Counted from the stretch's first letter, positions 54,708 to 64,000 are shown. The stretch is 64,000 nucleotides of DNA from an uncultured Aquimarina sp. (GCA_947496355.1 CANMCO010000004.1:248001-312000), one strand, 5' to 3'. The notes: a model not told the origin generated them from the letters alone. Made by a program: numbers and translations.

Positions 54708-56000
54708 ATGCCAGATAATTTAGATGACATACAATTAAGAAGTGAAGAGGTTCAGGAAATCTTGACTCGTGTACCACATTGGATGATTCGATGGGGTAAC
54801 CTTCTAATTCTAGCTTTGGTACTATTATTATTGTTTCTTTCCTGGTTAATCAAATATCCTGATGTAATCCCAGCAGAAGCAATTGTAACAACCCAGATAC
54901 CTCCTCAAAAAGAACGAGCAAGAATTACTGGAAAAATTGAATCCATATTGGTAGAAGACGGTCAAATGGTACCAGAGGGAACTCCACTTGCCATTTTAAG
55001 AAATACCGCTAATTATCAAGATGTATTCACCCTTAAATCTATTATAGATACTATTTCTTTAAACAGTAAAACTTTTAGTTTTCCTATCAATGAAATACCG
55101 GTCTTATTTCTTGGTGATATCGAAACCAGTTTCGCCATCTTTGAGAATAGTTATTCTGAATATATATTAAATAAAGAACTTAGGCCTTTTTCTAATGAAG
55201 CTCTGGCTAATCAAATATCCTTGTCTGAATTATATAGAAGGCAAGAAAGTTTAAAATCTCAAAAAAAGATTTCTAAAACAGAACTAGACTTTAAAAAGAA
55301 GGACTTTGAACGACAAAAGGAATTATATGACAAAGGTGTTATCTCTGCTCAGGAATATGAAAGTAAAAGGGTAGAGTATTTACAGTTTGAAAGAAGTTAT
55401 AAAAACACAGATGTACAACTTTCACAAAACAAAGAAAGTATTAGTACAGCCACAAAGGCGTCAAGAGGTACTGAAATAAACCAGCGAAAAGAAGAAATGA
55501 ACCTTTATATGAAGGTGTTGCAATCATTTAATCAGCTTAAAAAAAGTATCAAAGATTGGGAATTACAGTTTGTTTTAAAGTCTGATCTTCAAGGTAGAGT
55601 TTCTTTTCTAAATTATAGAAATGAAAACCAAACTGTAAATGCTGGTGATGTGGTTTTTATAATTATCCCTGTTGAAGAATCCTCTTATATTGCAAAAATC
55701 AAGGCACCTTCTCAAAACTCAGGAAAAATAAAAATTGGGCAAACAGCCAATATCAGGTTAGAAAATTTTCCGGATGATGAGTTTGGAACACTTAAAGGTA
55801 AAGTGAAACATATCTCCCTTTTACCAGATAAAGATGGATTATATTTGATTGATGTAGAGTTACCCGAAAAACTAATCACTACATACGACAAAGAAATCCC
55901 TTTTAAACAAGAAATGAGAGCTGTAGTAGAAATCGTTACCGAGGATCTTCGCCTTATCGAACGTTTCTTTTACCAGTTTAGAACAATAATGGATAAATAG
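54708..56000 (+). CDS. HlyD family secretion adaptor
   Basis: A membrane-fusion protein of 430 residues with one membrane segment near 27-48 (NLLILALVLLLLFLSWLI). After it comes a biotinyl-like half (ARITGKIESILVEDGQMVPE), a long coiled coil (about 165-280, including ELDFKKKDFERQKELYDKG), the second half (LQGRVSFLNYRNENQTVNAG) and a beta domain. It joins the preceding ABC exporter to an outer-membrane channel. No TolC gene is adjacent, so the channel must be elsewhere. Confidence 0.92.
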   Translation: MPDNLDDIQLRSEEVQEILTRVPHWMIRWGNLLILALVLLLLFLSWLIKYPDVIPAEAIVTTQIPPQKERARITGKIESILVEDGQMVPEGTPLAILRNTANYQDVFTLKSIIDTISLNSKTFSFPINEIPVLFLGDIETSFAIFENSYSEYILNKELRPFSNEALANQISLSELYRRQESLKSQKKISKTELDFKKKDFERQKELYDKGVISAQEYESKRVEYLQFERSYKNTDVQLSQNKESISTATKASRGTEINQRKEEMNLYMKVLQSFNQLKKSIKDWELQFVLKSDLQGRVSFLNYRNENQTVNAGDVVFIIIPVEESSYIAKIKAPSQNSGKIKIGQTANIRLENFPDDEFGTLKGKVKHISLLPDKDGLYLIDVELPEKLITTYDKEIPFKQEMRAVVEIVTEDLRLIERFFYQFRTIMDK

Positions 56001-56029
56001 TCTGTTCTCGTTTATTAAACATGTACTAG

Positions 56030-58006
56030 CTAAGCGGCCTTTGGTAATGAAATATAAAAGACACTACCCTCTCCCAGTTTACTTTCTACTTTTATTTTAC
56101 CTTGATTAAGTTCAATTAGTTCTTTGCATATTCTTAAACCAAGGCCAGTTCCCGTTTCGTTTTGTGTACCTTCTGTTGTGAATGTATCTTCTGCAAATAA
56201 TTTTTGAATATGACAAGGATCTATACCAACACCCGTATCTTTAAAAGAAATCTCATATCGATCTTCTTTTTCTTCAGAAAGTAACGCTATAGAATCTCCA
56301 GGGTTGCAAAACTTAATGGCATTGGCAATCAAGTTTTGGGCAACTATTGCAAACATATCTCTATCTGCAAAAATAATTGTGGGATCTAATTTATTAACGA
56401 GTCTAATTCCTTTTTGCTCAGCTTTAACCTTGAAGAAGGTAAATTTATTACAAATAACTTCAGCAATATCAAACTCTACAGGCTTAGGGTTAAGCTCTTT
56501 CATTTGTGATTTAGACCAATTTAATAAGTTATTTAATAGAATTGATGTTTGGTGCGTTCTATTAGCCAACAACGGAACAATTTCTTTAAATTCCTCGGTC
56601 GAAATAGTATCTTCTTTCAGTAAATTTAAACTCCCCTCAAGGCCATGTATTTCATTTTTAAGATCGTGAGAAATGATTGAGAATAATTTATTCTTAACTT
56701 CATTTGATTCATTAAGCTCCTTGATGTATCTCTTTCTTTCTTTTCTGGCTTTGATAATCAGTGTCATAAAAACTAGGATAATAACTATGACTGCCAAACT
56801 AATATAAGTAAGTAGCCTATATTTAAACAACGTCTCTTTTGTTTGTTGTTCTCTTTTTTCCTGTTCATCAATTAATTTTAGCTGCTTTAATTGCGCTTCA
56901 TATCGAGATTTAGTTGTCTCGACCTTCTTAGCTGCAATATCGTACATTCGTTTATCTGAAAGCTTTTGATATTCTTTTTGCCAGCTCACTGCGCCTAATA
57001 AGTTGCCTCTGGTAGAATCTAATTTAAAAGAGTATTTATAGTTTTTCAATATCAATGATGTCACATTCGACTTAATTAAATCTTCTCTAGCGATTTTTAA
57101 CAACTCTTCTGCCTTACTATATTCGCCTTCTTCTAATGCAATAATCCCTAGTTGTTGTTTTGCGTTAACTACTATTAGTTTATAGTTAGCCTGACTTCCC
57201 ACACATAAGGTAGTATCATAATACTTTTTCGCAGCTTTATACTCCTTACCGTACATTGCAACTTTGGCCATAATACTAAAAGATTGAGCTGTATGTCTTA
57301 AATCATTTTCTTCTCTATTAATTTTCAATGCTTCAGGTAATATCCTTTTGGCCTTAGAGAGTTTACCATTTTCAGTATATAACAATGCTAAATTATTCAT
57401 AACCAACCCCAACCCATTAAGTTTTAATTGTTTTCTTAAGGCTATTGACTTTAAATAATATTTTTCAGAATCCGGAATGTTTTTAAGCTCTTTATAAACA
57501 ATCGCCAGATTATTATATATACCTGATAACCCTATATTATCATTTAACTGTTCCCGATACAGCTTAGCTTCCATAAGGTAATCTGCAGCTTTCTCCAAAT
57601 TACCCTTATTTTGCTCTATAATAAATCTATCATTGCATACGGTTGCCAGTCCTACTAGGTTATCTATACTTTTAAAGTAATTTGTTGCTTTTTCAAAATT
57701 TTTGTCGGACTCGATGTTTCTTTGGAGCTTATCACTCAGGACCCCCTTTAGTCTATAAACAAGACCTAATCCTCGCGTATACTTTATATCATTTCCAGAC
57801 TTAGTAAGTTGATCTGCTAAAGGTTGTGCCCTATCTAACTGATCCTCATTTACAAATTTCTGCAAATCTTTGACCGCATTATTAAATAATATAGAATCTT
57901 TTAATGTTCTTATTTTAGACAGATCAACTCCTGATAATTGGTTTTGCGAAAAAACCGAAAAGCTTATCAGAACCAGAGCTAAACATATAAAGGCTGTTTT
58001 GTTCAT
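56030..58006 (-). CDS. TPR-containing sensor histidine kinase
   Basis: A membrane kinase of 658 residues. A signal peptide (FICLALVLISFSVFSQ) is followed by about seven TPR helix pairs (~30-345; for example YNNLAIVYKELKNIPDSEKY), a coiled coil, and one membrane segment near 396-417. The kinase core has ISHDLKNEIHGLEGSL with His near 447, N-box AQNLIANAIKFCNPG, DTGVGIDP and GTGLGLRICKEL. The periplasmic TPR sensor is a form common in Bacteroidota. No response regulator is adjacent; it converges with the HlyD gene. Confidence 0.92.
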   Translation of the reverse strand: MNKTAFICLALVLISFSVFSQNQLSGVDLSKIRTLKDSILFNNAVKDLQKFVNEDQLDRAQPLADQLTKSGNDIKYTRGLGLVYRLKGVLSDKLQRNIESDKNFEKATNYFKSIDNLVGLATVCNDRFIIEQNKGNLEKAADYLMEAKLYREQLNDNIGLSGIYNNLAIVYKELKNIPDSEKYYLKSIALRKQLKLNGLGLVMNNLALLYTENGKLSKAKRILPEALKINREENDLRHTAQSFSIMAKVAMYGKEYKAAKKYYDTTLCVGSQANYKLIVVNAKQQLGIIALEEGEYSKAEELLKIAREDLIKSNVTSLILKNYKYSFKLDSTRGNLLGAVSWQKEYQKLSDKRMYDIAAKKVETTKSRYEAQLKQLKLIDEQEKREQQTKETLFKYRLLTYISLAVIVIILVFMTLIIKARKERKRYIKELNESNEVKNKLFSIISHDLKNEIHGLEGSLNLLKEDTISTEEFKEIVPLLANRTHQTSILLNNLLNWSKSQMKELNPKPVEFDIAEVICNKFTFFKVKAEQKGIRLVNKLDPTIIFADRDMFAIVAQNLIANAIKFCNPGDSIALLSEEKEDRYEISFKDTGVGIDPCHIQKLFAEDTFTTEGTQNETGTGLGLRICKELIELNQGKIKVESKLGEGSVFYISLPKAA

Positions 58007-58147
58007 TTTGTTTATTTTGGGGATTAAACATGATAAAAAGCTTATTTAATCCGCAAAATACACAAAAATTAACATTTTATGTTATTTTGTAATACTATTC
58101 TTACTTATATTTTATGGTTTTACCGTAATTTCACTTTTTTGAAACAA

Positions 58148-58184
58148 AAATAGGCCTTTCATTATACGAAAGGCCTATTTCCTA
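58148..58184. terminator. intrinsic terminator after the DUF885 gene
   Basis: A perfect 13-bp stem AAATAGGCCTTTC / GAAAGGCCTATTT, loop of seven bases. On the minus strand the T-run TTTTTG follows, 44 bases after the stop at 58228. Confidence 0.9.
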
Positions 58185-58227
58185 TTGCAGTAAAAACTCG
58201 TATTATCTTTTTAAAACGTTCCTCTTA

Positions 58228-60087
58228 TTAATTCTGAGAAATATCGTTCTTTGAAGTGATCCAATCTTGTACTAATTCTTCTAAAACGTTTAGTGGTACA
58301 GCTCCGTTTGTTAAAACAACATCATGAAACTCTCTGATGTCGAATTTATCGCCCAATGTTTTTCTTGCATTTTCACGTAGCTCAAGAATCTTATTCATTC
58401 CAATTTTATAGGCTGTTGCCTGGCTAGGCATCACGATATGACGTTCTACCATTTTTACAGCATCACTTTCTGCATTTGGAGTATTATCTGTGTAGTACTT
58501 AATACCTTCTTCTCTTGTCCATTTTTTGGTATGAATTCCTGTATCGACCACTAACCTACAAGCTCTCCAAAGTTCCATTGCTAGTCTACCAAAATCTGAA
58601 TACGGATCATTATATAGTCCTATTTCTTTTGGTAAGAATTCATTATATAATCCCCAGCCCTCTATATAAGCAGTATATCCTCCAAATTTTCTAAATTTTG
58701 GAATATCTTCTAATTCTTGAGCAATAGATATTTGCATATGATGGCCAGGTATTCCTTCATGATAGGCTAACGCTTCCATTTGATATATTGGCATAGCTTC
58801 CATATCATACAAATTTGCATAGTATGTTCCTGGTCTTGATCCATCTGGTGTTCCTCTTTGATAAAAAGCTTTTCCAGCGCTCTTTTCTCTAAATGGCTCT
58901 ACAGCTTTTACGATAATATCTGCTTTTGGTTTTGTAATAAACAGCTCATCTAATCTTGATTTTAGATTATCAATTAACCCAACTGCATTTTTAAGATATT
59001 CTGCTTTGCCTTCTTCTGTATTAGGATAATAGAATTTTTTATCTTCTTTCATATACGTAAAGAAATCTTGTAATGTTCCTTCGTACTTAACTTGCTGCAT
59101 AATATCACGCATTTCTTTATGAATACGGGCAACTTCTTTCAAACCAAGTTCATGAATTTGATCAGAGGTCATATTAGTGGTTGTAGTACGCTTAAGCGCA
59201 TTGTTATAAAATGCTGTTCCTTTAGGAAATTTCCAACAACCATCTTCTGTAGTTGCCCTTTGTTGTTGTTGTTCCAACAAAGAAATTAATTTAGTAAAAG
59301 CTGGTTTTACGCCTTCCAACAATGCTTTTTCCGCCTTAGATACTAATTCATTAGTTTCCTTATCAGAAAGTTTAAGTGTTGCAATTTTGCTATTAAAATC
59401 AGCAAATAGCGTACTTTCATTATTCGATTTATCAAAAGGTTTTCCGCTAATTATATTACGACTATCATCTAGAACTTTAGCAAAAACAAACTTAGGAGGT
59501 AAGATCCCGTTCTTTTCTCTAATCTTCATATTTTCAATCAACTGATCAAATAACTCATTCATCCCATCTAATCTAGAAATATAGGCTTCTGCATCACTTT
59601 TATCAGCTATTCTATGCATATTAATCATAAAAGCAGGGATTTCGGCATGCATACCATGCATCTGATTTACAGGGTAGTTATAAAATCGATATTGAAAGTC
59701 CTTAATTTCATTTTCAAGATCCTGTTTCATCAATTTATAGCTAAGTATCGTTGCAGGATTTAATTTAGATAGGTCTACAGAGTCTTTTAAATATGCCAAA
59801 CGTTGTTTAGAACGTTCTAAATCTTTAACCTCTTGTTTAGAGGATATATCGTCCCATTTTCCATAATCTTCTGTTTTTATCCCTAAATATGTTTGTGTCA
59901 TAGGAGATTTGGCAACTTCTTCTTGAAATTGCGTTTCAAACCAATTATTTAAACTTTTAGAATGCTCAGCAATATCTTCGGCTGAAGAAGCAGCATCTTT
60001 TTGCCCTTCCTTTCCGTCTTGTTTACACCCAAATGTTATAAAAAGAGAAGAAAAAAGCAATATGCAGATTTTTGTTTTATTCATCAT
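58228..60087 (-). CDS. DUF885 family protein, putative metallopeptidase lipoprotein
   Basis: A lipoprotein of 619 residues; signal ICILLFSSLFITFGCKQD. The family is alpha-helical and resembles zinc carboxypeptidases. The motif EALAYHEGIPGHHMQISIAQ (near 445-465) contains HExxxHH, probably the metal site, and the downstream YIEGWGLYNEFLPKE supplies a further acidic ligand. Family members are presumed peptidases, but the substrate is unknown. It lies 21 bases downstream of the CocE/NonD gene and the two are probably co-transcribed. Confidence 0.9.
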   Translation of the reverse strand: MMNKTKICILLFSSLFITFGCKQDGKEGQKDAASSAEDIAEHSKSLNNWFETQFQEEVAKSPMTQTYLGIKTEDYGKWDDISSKQEVKDLERSKQRLAYLKDSVDLSKLNPATILSYKLMKQDLENEIKDFQYRFYNYPVNQMHGMHAEIPAFMINMHRIADKSDAEAYISRLDGMNELFDQLIENMKIREKNGILPPKFVFAKVLDDSRNIISGKPFDKSNNESTLFADFNSKIATLKLSDKETNELVSKAEKALLEGVKPAFTKLISLLEQQQQRATTEDGCWKFPKGTAFYNNALKRTTTTNMTSDQIHELGLKEVARIHKEMRDIMQQVKYEGTLQDFFTYMKEDKKFYYPNTEEGKAEYLKNAVGLIDNLKSRLDELFITKPKADIIVKAVEPFREKSAGKAFYQRGTPDGSRPGTYYANLYDMEAMPIYQMEALAYHEGIPGHHMQISIAQELEDIPKFRKFGGYTAYIEGWGLYNEFLPKEIGLYNDPYSDFGRLAMELWRACRLVVDTGIHTKKWTREEGIKYYTDNTPNAESDAVKMVERHIVMPSQATAYKIGMNKILELRENARKTLGDKFDIREFHDVVLTNGAVPLNVLEELVQDWITSKNDISQN

Positions 60088-60108
60088 GGTTTATTAGATT
60101 TAGTTTAT

Positions 60109-61959
60109 TTACTTTAAAATTGATACTTCTATTGCAGAATCGTGATATACTTTATGCGTTTGTTTAGTAAAATCAGATGCTTCAGCTTTAAAAATATTTG
60201 GAACATATGTTTGTGGATTCAAATCTATTAAAGGGAACCAGGTACTCTGAACCTGTATCTGAATTTTATGCCCTTTCTTGAATGTATGATGTATATCTTG
60301 TAACTTAATATTTACGTCAGTTTTTTGATTTGGCACAAAAGGTTCTGGTTTACTAAAATCATTTCTAAAACGCCCTCTCATTACTTCGCTACGTACCATC
60401 ATATGATAGTTAGCCATTTTTAAATACTCCTGAGTTTCCTCTGTATCTTCTACATCATTAGAAAACACATCTATTAATTTCACCACCCAATCTGCATCTG
60501 TACCTGTAGTAGCTACTTTTAACTTGGCTAAAACCTCTCCGGATAAAGTAATATCCTCTTCAAGAACTGGTGTTTCAAAAACCAATACATCTGGGCGACG
60601 AGCAGCAAATCGTTGATCATCTGTCATATATTTTCTAGGTGTAAATACCAATTTGATATCTTCAGAATAAGGAACAGGTTTATTGGGGTCACTTATAAAT
60701 TCAGAAAAACCACCTCCAGTTTCATTAGATAGTTGCTCATTATCCGAAAGGTAAAATGTCTTTTTGTCTACATTTTTTGGTGGCCAGCTCTCATAAGAAT
60801 TCCATTCTTTTTTACCTGTATCAAAAATTTGAATTTCGGGTAAACCTGTCTTTCCAGTTGCTTCACCTTTTAGAAAGTGATTAAAGAACTTAGACTCTAT
60901 ATCTCTTTGAAATTTTTCAGAAAGATCATCTCCAAAATATACATTACCTACTGCCTGACGTTTATTGGTTCTTGCCCAATCCCCGTGACTCCAAGGTCCA
61001 AAAACCATAATATTATAATTCTTACTTCGGTTTTCTATATTTTCATACGTTTCAAAGGGGCCATATAAATCTTCTGCATCAAACAAACCACCTACAACCA
61101 TTACGGCCGGTTTGATATTTTCTAAATGTTGAATGATTCCCCTTTTTTGCCAAAACTCATCATAGTTAGGATGTTCTTTTAATTGGGTCCAAAACACATT
61201 ATCCTCTTTATAATATTTGTCTAAATTACTTAGTGGACCTATATCCTTAAAAAATTGATATTGATCTTTGCTTTTTAAATCAGGAAAGTTATACCAACTC
61301 TCGGTAGTAGGTTTTGTTTTTTCATAACCAAATACGGCAGTAGCCCTCCAATAGCTTAATAAATAAGCTCCGTTGTGGTGAAAATCATCAAAGAAAAAAT
61401 CACCAATGCAAGCTTGTGGTGATACGGCTTTAAGCGCTGGGTGGGCATCTAATAAAGAATACGTTGCATAAAACCCTGGATAAGAAATACCCCATATCCC
61501 AACTTTTCCGTTATTATTGCTTATATTTTTTACCAACCAATCAATAGTATCATAAGTATCACTGGCCTCATCAAACTGCTTCCCTTTTTTATTGGGGATA
61601 TAAGCTCTCATATTATCATAAACGCCTTCACTCATCCAACGACCACGAACATCCTGATACACAATAATATTCCCTTCCTTCATTAAAAATTCATTAGGTC
61701 CAATTTTGGATCTAAATTGCCCTTCTCCGTATGGTTTTGAACTATATGGGGTTCTTTGCATTAAAATAGGATACTTTTTTGAAGTATCTTTTGGAGAATA
61801 AATAGTGGTATGAAGTTTAATACCATCTCGCATTATGATATCTACCTCCTGCTTTGTGTACTGATTTTTTACTTCGTAAGTATCTGTTTGTTGAGAAAAT
61901 GAAGTAATGGTGTAAAGAAGTAATATACCCTTTAAAATAATAAATTTTACTGATCGCAT
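60109..61959 (-). CDS. CocE/NonD family hydrolase (S15-type)
   Basis: A secreted alpha/beta hydrolase of 616 residues; signal ILKGILLLYTITSFSQ. The N-terminal hydrolase domain has VGIWGISYPGFYATYSLLDA with nucleophile Ser in GxSYxG, Asp in VGGLFDAEDLYGP and His in FGPWSHGDWA. Residues ~390-610 are the beta-jelly-roll C-terminal domain (VFETPVLEEDITLSGEVLAK). Family members are X-Pro dipeptidyl peptidases, glutaryl-acylases or cocaine esterase; the substrate cannot be fixed. Placed upstream of the DUF885 peptidase, a peptide-processing role is plausible. Confidence 0.92.
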   Translation of the reverse strand: MRSVKFIILKGILLLYTITSFSQQTDTYEVKNQYTKQEVDIIMRDGIKLHTTIYSPKDTSKKYPILMQRTPYSSKPYGEGQFRSKIGPNEFLMKEGNIIVYQDVRGRWMSEGVYDNMRAYIPNKKGKQFDEASDTYDTIDWLVKNISNNNGKVGIWGISYPGFYATYSLLDAHPALKAVSPQACIGDFFFDDFHHNGAYLLSYWRATAVFGYEKTKPTTESWYNFPDLKSKDQYQFFKDIGPLSNLDKYYKEDNVFWTQLKEHPNYDEFWQKRGIIQHLENIKPAVMVVGGLFDAEDLYGPFETYENIENRSKNYNIMVFGPWSHGDWARTNKRQAVGNVYFGDDLSEKFQRDIESKFFNHFLKGEATGKTGLPEIQIFDTGKKEWNSYESWPPKNVDKKTFYLSDNEQLSNETGGGFSEFISDPNKPVPYSEDIKLVFTPRKYMTDDQRFAARRPDVLVFETPVLEEDITLSGEVLAKLKVATTGTDADWVVKLIDVFSNDVEDTEETQEYLKMANYHMMVRSEVMRGRFRNDFSKPEPFVPNQKTDVNIKLQDIHHTFKKGHKIQIQVQSTWFPLIDLNPQTYVPNIFKAEASDFTKQTHKVYHDSAIEVSILK

Positions 61960-62054
61960 TAGTGTTAATATTGTTTAGCGCTGAAGATAAAAAAACAGTA
62001 TTGCGAGTATCATACTTTTAAGGAGATTTTAACAAAGTACTTGTACTTACCAAA

Positions 62055-62090
62055 TAAAAAAGCCCCCTGAGAAAAAATCTCTTGAGGCTC
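62055..62090 (-). terminator. intrinsic terminator after the SDR gene
   Basis: On the minus strand, AGCCTCAAGAGA pairs with TCTCAGGGGGCT, leaving a two-base internal mismatch, and the stem is followed by TTTTTTATTTG. It starts 18 bases after the SDR stop. Confidence 0.8.
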
Positions 62091-62107
62091 GTATTATTTA
62101 TAAAACT

Positions 62108-62890
62108 CTATTTGGCTTTATCTTGAACGCTTCTGGTAATCATAGTAACCATTTTTCTAGGTATAAACCTTACAGAATTCGCTAAAACTGTATTCATAAA
62201 TCCATGAATTGCGACCTGCTTACCTTTCATCATTGCTTTATAGCCATATTTGGCAACCTCTTTTGATGATGGAAGCTTTTTACCTTTTACCAATTTACTT
62301 TCTTCCATTTCGGCTACGGACTGAAAACCAGTGGACGTAGCTCCAGGACAAAGTGCTGTTACTGTAACATTTTTATCTTTAAGTTCATTAGCTATAGCTT
62401 CAGAGAAATGTAAAACATATGCTTTGGTCGCATAATAAATCGCCATTGTTGGTCCCGGTTGAAAAGCGGCTGTAGAGGCTACATTCATTATTTTCCCGTT
62501 ATTGCGGGTAACCATATCTTTAAGATATAGTTTGGTGAATTGTGTAAGCGTGGTTATATTAAGCTCAATCATTCTGTGCTCCTTCTCCCAATTTGTTTCA
62601 TAGAACATTCCAAAATCTCCAAAACCAGCATTATTAATTAAATAGTCAATCTGGATTTCTTTTTGATTGGTTATATTATAAACTATCTGAGCGGCATTTG
62701 GAATGGAGAGATCCTGAGTAATTACAAGTACACTAATCTTATATTGTTCCTCTAACTGCTTTTTGAGTTCCTCTAGTTTAGGCCGGTTTCGTGCAACCAA
62801 AATAAGATTATCTCCTTTTGATGCAAGTACTTTGGCCAGTTCTAATCCGATCCCACTTGATGCTCCTGTTATTAAAGCTGTTTTTTTCAT
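62108..62890 (-). CDS. SDR family oxidoreductase
   Basis: A cytoplasmic NAD(P)-dependent dehydrogenase of 260 residues. TALITGASSGIGLELAKVLA is the cofactor glycine motif. DYLINNAGFGDFG follows, and the catalytic Ser, Tyr and Lys are in VASTAAFQPG and YYATKAYVL. The Arg after the second strand (ILVARNR) favours NADP(H). C-terminally it resembles the DltE-like group of short-chain dehydrogenases. An operator for the neighbouring TetR protein lies 16-29 bases upstream, so it is the likely target. The substrate is unknown. Confidence 0.93.
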   Translation of the reverse strand: MKKTALITGASSGIGLELAKVLASKGDNLILVARNRPKLEELKKQLEEQYKISVLVITQDLSIPNAAQIVYNITNQKEIQIDYLINNAGFGDFGMFYETNWEKEHRMIELNITTLTQFTKLYLKDMVTRNNGKIMNVASTAAFQPGPTMAIYYATKAYVLHFSEAIANELKDKNVTVTALCPGATSTGFQSVAEMEESKLVKGKKLPSSKEVAKYGYKAMMKGKQVAIHGFMNTVLANSVRFIPRKMVTMITRSVQDKAK

Positions 62891-62905
62891 TTAAAATTAT
62901 TTTAG

Positions 62906-62919
62906 TGAATAAATATTCA
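62906..62919 (-). promoter_or_regulatory. TetR-type operator upstream of the SDR gene
   Basis: TGAATAAATATTCA has perfect 5-bp arms and matches two sites upstream of the TetR gene. Confidence 0.65.
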
Positions 62920-62936
62920 TTTAAAAATCAAAAAAA

Positions 62937-63512
62937 TTATTCTCCGATACTATTCCACGCCATCTTAAAACATGTATGCATGCTATTCTTCTGAAGCTCA
63001 ATATTTCCTTTCACAATCATCTTTACAATTTCATGAATTGATCCTTGTAAATGCGCCTTGATGATTTCGACATCCAATCCTTTAATATAGCCTTGTTTCT
63101 GACCGTCTAACAAGAATTGATCAAGAGATTCGAAATACGAATCTGTAGTTTCCATGTTAACTTCAGAAATATACCCACTATAAATAAACTGCTCTACAAA
63201 AAGCATTTTCTCAGGGTATTGAAGGCAATAACTAAAATATCCATACCACATAGCTTTAAAGGTTTCATAGAAAGTTTCTTTCAAATACTCCGGACTTATG
63301 ATTGCAGCTGCAATTTCCTTTTTGGTTACTACATACACATCATTAATAAGATCTTCTTTACTAGAATAATATACATATAATGTACCTGTTGCCACGCCAG
63401 ATTTCTTAGCTACCTCAGCCATTTTCAAGCCAGAAAAACCCGTTTTGGTAACCAATTCTATTGTGGCTTTATGAATAGCATTAACCTTATTTTGATCCTT
63501 TAACTTTGGCAT
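62937..63512 (-). CDS. TetR/AcrR family transcriptional regulator
   Basis: A cytoplasmic repressor of 191 residues. The helix-turn-helix is at about residues 13-55 (NAIHKATIELVTKTGFSGLK, then MAEVAKKSGVATGTLYVYYS). The C-terminal ligand domain is not characterised. I use ATG at 63512: a longer frame begins at a TTG (63533) that is itself the end of the -7 element TATATTTG, so it cannot be in the mRNA. Three copies of an operator-like word surround it, one before the SDR gene downstream and two upstream. It probably represses itself and the SDR gene. Confidence 0.92.
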   Translation of the reverse strand: MPKLKDQNKVNAIHKATIELVTKTGFSGLKMAEVAKKSGVATGTLYVYYSSKEDLINDVYVVTKKEIAAAIISPEYLKETFYETFKAMWYGYFSYCLQYPEKMLFVEQFIYSGYISEVNMETTDSYFESLDQFLLDGQKQGYIKGLDVEIIKAHLQGSIHEIVKMIVKGNIELQKNSMHTCFKMAWNSIGE

Positions 63513-63530
63513 AGTCCTTATAACTGTGTG

Positions 63531-63582
63531 CAAATATAAGTGAATTAAAATTCACTTTAAAAAATAAATGAATATTTATTCG
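63531..63582 (-). promoter_or_regulatory. tetR promoter with two operator copies
   Basis: On the minus strand, the -7 element TATATTTG is at 63538-63531. The operator TGAATTAAAATTCA (63541-63554), inside the larger inverted repeat 63538-63557, touches it. A second copy, TGAATATTTATTCG, is at 63569-63582. Confidence 0.7.
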
Positions 63583-63614
63583 CTATAAGAATATAAATTA
63601 TATTTATTTAAGAA

Positions 63615-64000
63615 TTATTTCCTTCTGAAGTTTTTCAAGCCTTTTTTCAACCATTTTAGGTATTCGCTAGTATCAGGAGTATATGCCGTTGTGGCATTCA
63701 GTAATTTCATATCTGTGTTTAAAAGAACATAGTATGGTTGGGAATTATTTTGGAAATTTACTGTTTGAAAAGTTGCCCATTTATCACCTACAGTTCTGAT
63801 ATCTTTAACTCTTCCATCTGGTTTCAAAAATTTAAATTGATCTTTTTTAGATAACTTCTCGCGATCGTCTACATATAAAGAAATTAAGATGTACTCATTT
63901 TTAAGGATTTCGATAATTTCAGGGTGGCTCCAAACTTGTTCTTCCATTTTACGGCAATTAACACAAGCCCAACCCGTAAAATCTAGCATAACAGGTTTCT
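63615..64000 (-). CDS. dsbD: DsbD-type thioredoxin domain, 3' part of a gene (runs off right edge)
   Basis: The frame is open to the window edge: the codons before the first ATG-like codon read K-P-V, giving [19 protein letters not shown], the thioredoxin-like C-terminal domain of DsbD with its CxxC active site. The remainder ([20 protein letters not shown], then [20 protein letters not shown]) matches the end of Bacteroidota DsbD proteins. The full protein would carry membrane segments upstream, outside the window, and pass reducing power to periplasmic thiols. Confidence 0.9.
   Translation of the reverse strand, partial: KPVMLDFTGWACVNCRKMEEQVWSHPEIIEILKNEYILISLYVDDREKLSKKDQFKFLKPDGRVKDIRTVGDKWATFQTVNFQNNSQPYYVLLNTDMKLLNATTAYTPDTSEYLKWLKKGLKNFRRK

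Overview
The window comes from an AT-rich Bacteroidota genome, most probably a marine member of Flavobacteriaceae. The evidence is a SusC/SusD pair, many short lipoprotein signals, a C-terminal domain resembling the type IX secretion sorting signal, carboxypeptidase-regulatory-like domains, and several promoters with the Bacteroidota -7 consensus TAnnTTTG. The genus cannot be fixed from the sequence alone. I saw no rRNA, tRNA, CRISPR array, insertion sequence or phage genes.

Layout. (1) 1-9.5 kb: 5' part of an aspartate kinase gene, a divergent ACT-like protein, an M13 peptidase, a small secreted protein, a hybrid histidine kinase, a regulatory-domain surface protein and an S41 peptidase. (2) 9.5-13.4 kb: accessory genes, including an aerolysin/ETX-MTX2-like pore-forming toxin candidate and a TetR / monooxygenase-domain pair with matching operators. 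(3) 13.7-32.7 kb: a complete assimilatory nitrate island. It holds a nitrate reductase fused to a flavin reductase, a degenerate nitrite-reductase-like protein with a rubredoxin tail, an NrtABCD-type ABC importer, a secreted protein with two nitrate-sensor-like P-boxes, a NarL-type response regulator, an outer-membrane barrel, NirB, NirD, a DUF4202 protein and a NarX-like kinase. (4) 32.7-52.3 kb: GapA, PfkA and a starch/maltodextrin utilisation locus (three GH13 enzymes, GH65 phosphorylase, beta-phosphoglucomutase, MFS transporter, LacI-type regulator, SusCDE). (5) 52.5-64 kb: a C39-peptidase ABC exporter with its HlyD partner, a TPR histidine kinase, a DUF885 protein, a CocE/NonD hydrolase, a TetR/SDR pair and the 3' end of a DsbD-like gene.

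How the genes work together. In the nitrate island, nitrate would cross the outer membrane through the barrel, be imported by NrtABCD, and be reduced to nitrite by the NAD(P)H-linked fusion enzyme and to ammonium by NirBD. Five start regions of this island carry a 16-bp near-palindrome, TAmGTAwwwwTACkTA. Its layout matches the 7-2-7 NarL/NarP site, and at four of them its last two bases are the TA of the -7 element TAnnTTTG. This is the strongest candidate for an undescribed regulatory system here: a Bacteroidota nitrate regulon driven by a P-box kinase and a LuxR-type regulator, with an extra secreted double-P-box protein.

In the starch locus, surface amylase and SusCDE feed periplasmic GH13 enzymes. 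Maltose then enters by MFS transport and is split by phosphorolysis (GH65 plus beta-phosphoglucomutase). An 11-bp LacI-type operator core occurs upstream of both susC and pfkA, which suggests that glycolysis is controlled together with starch use.
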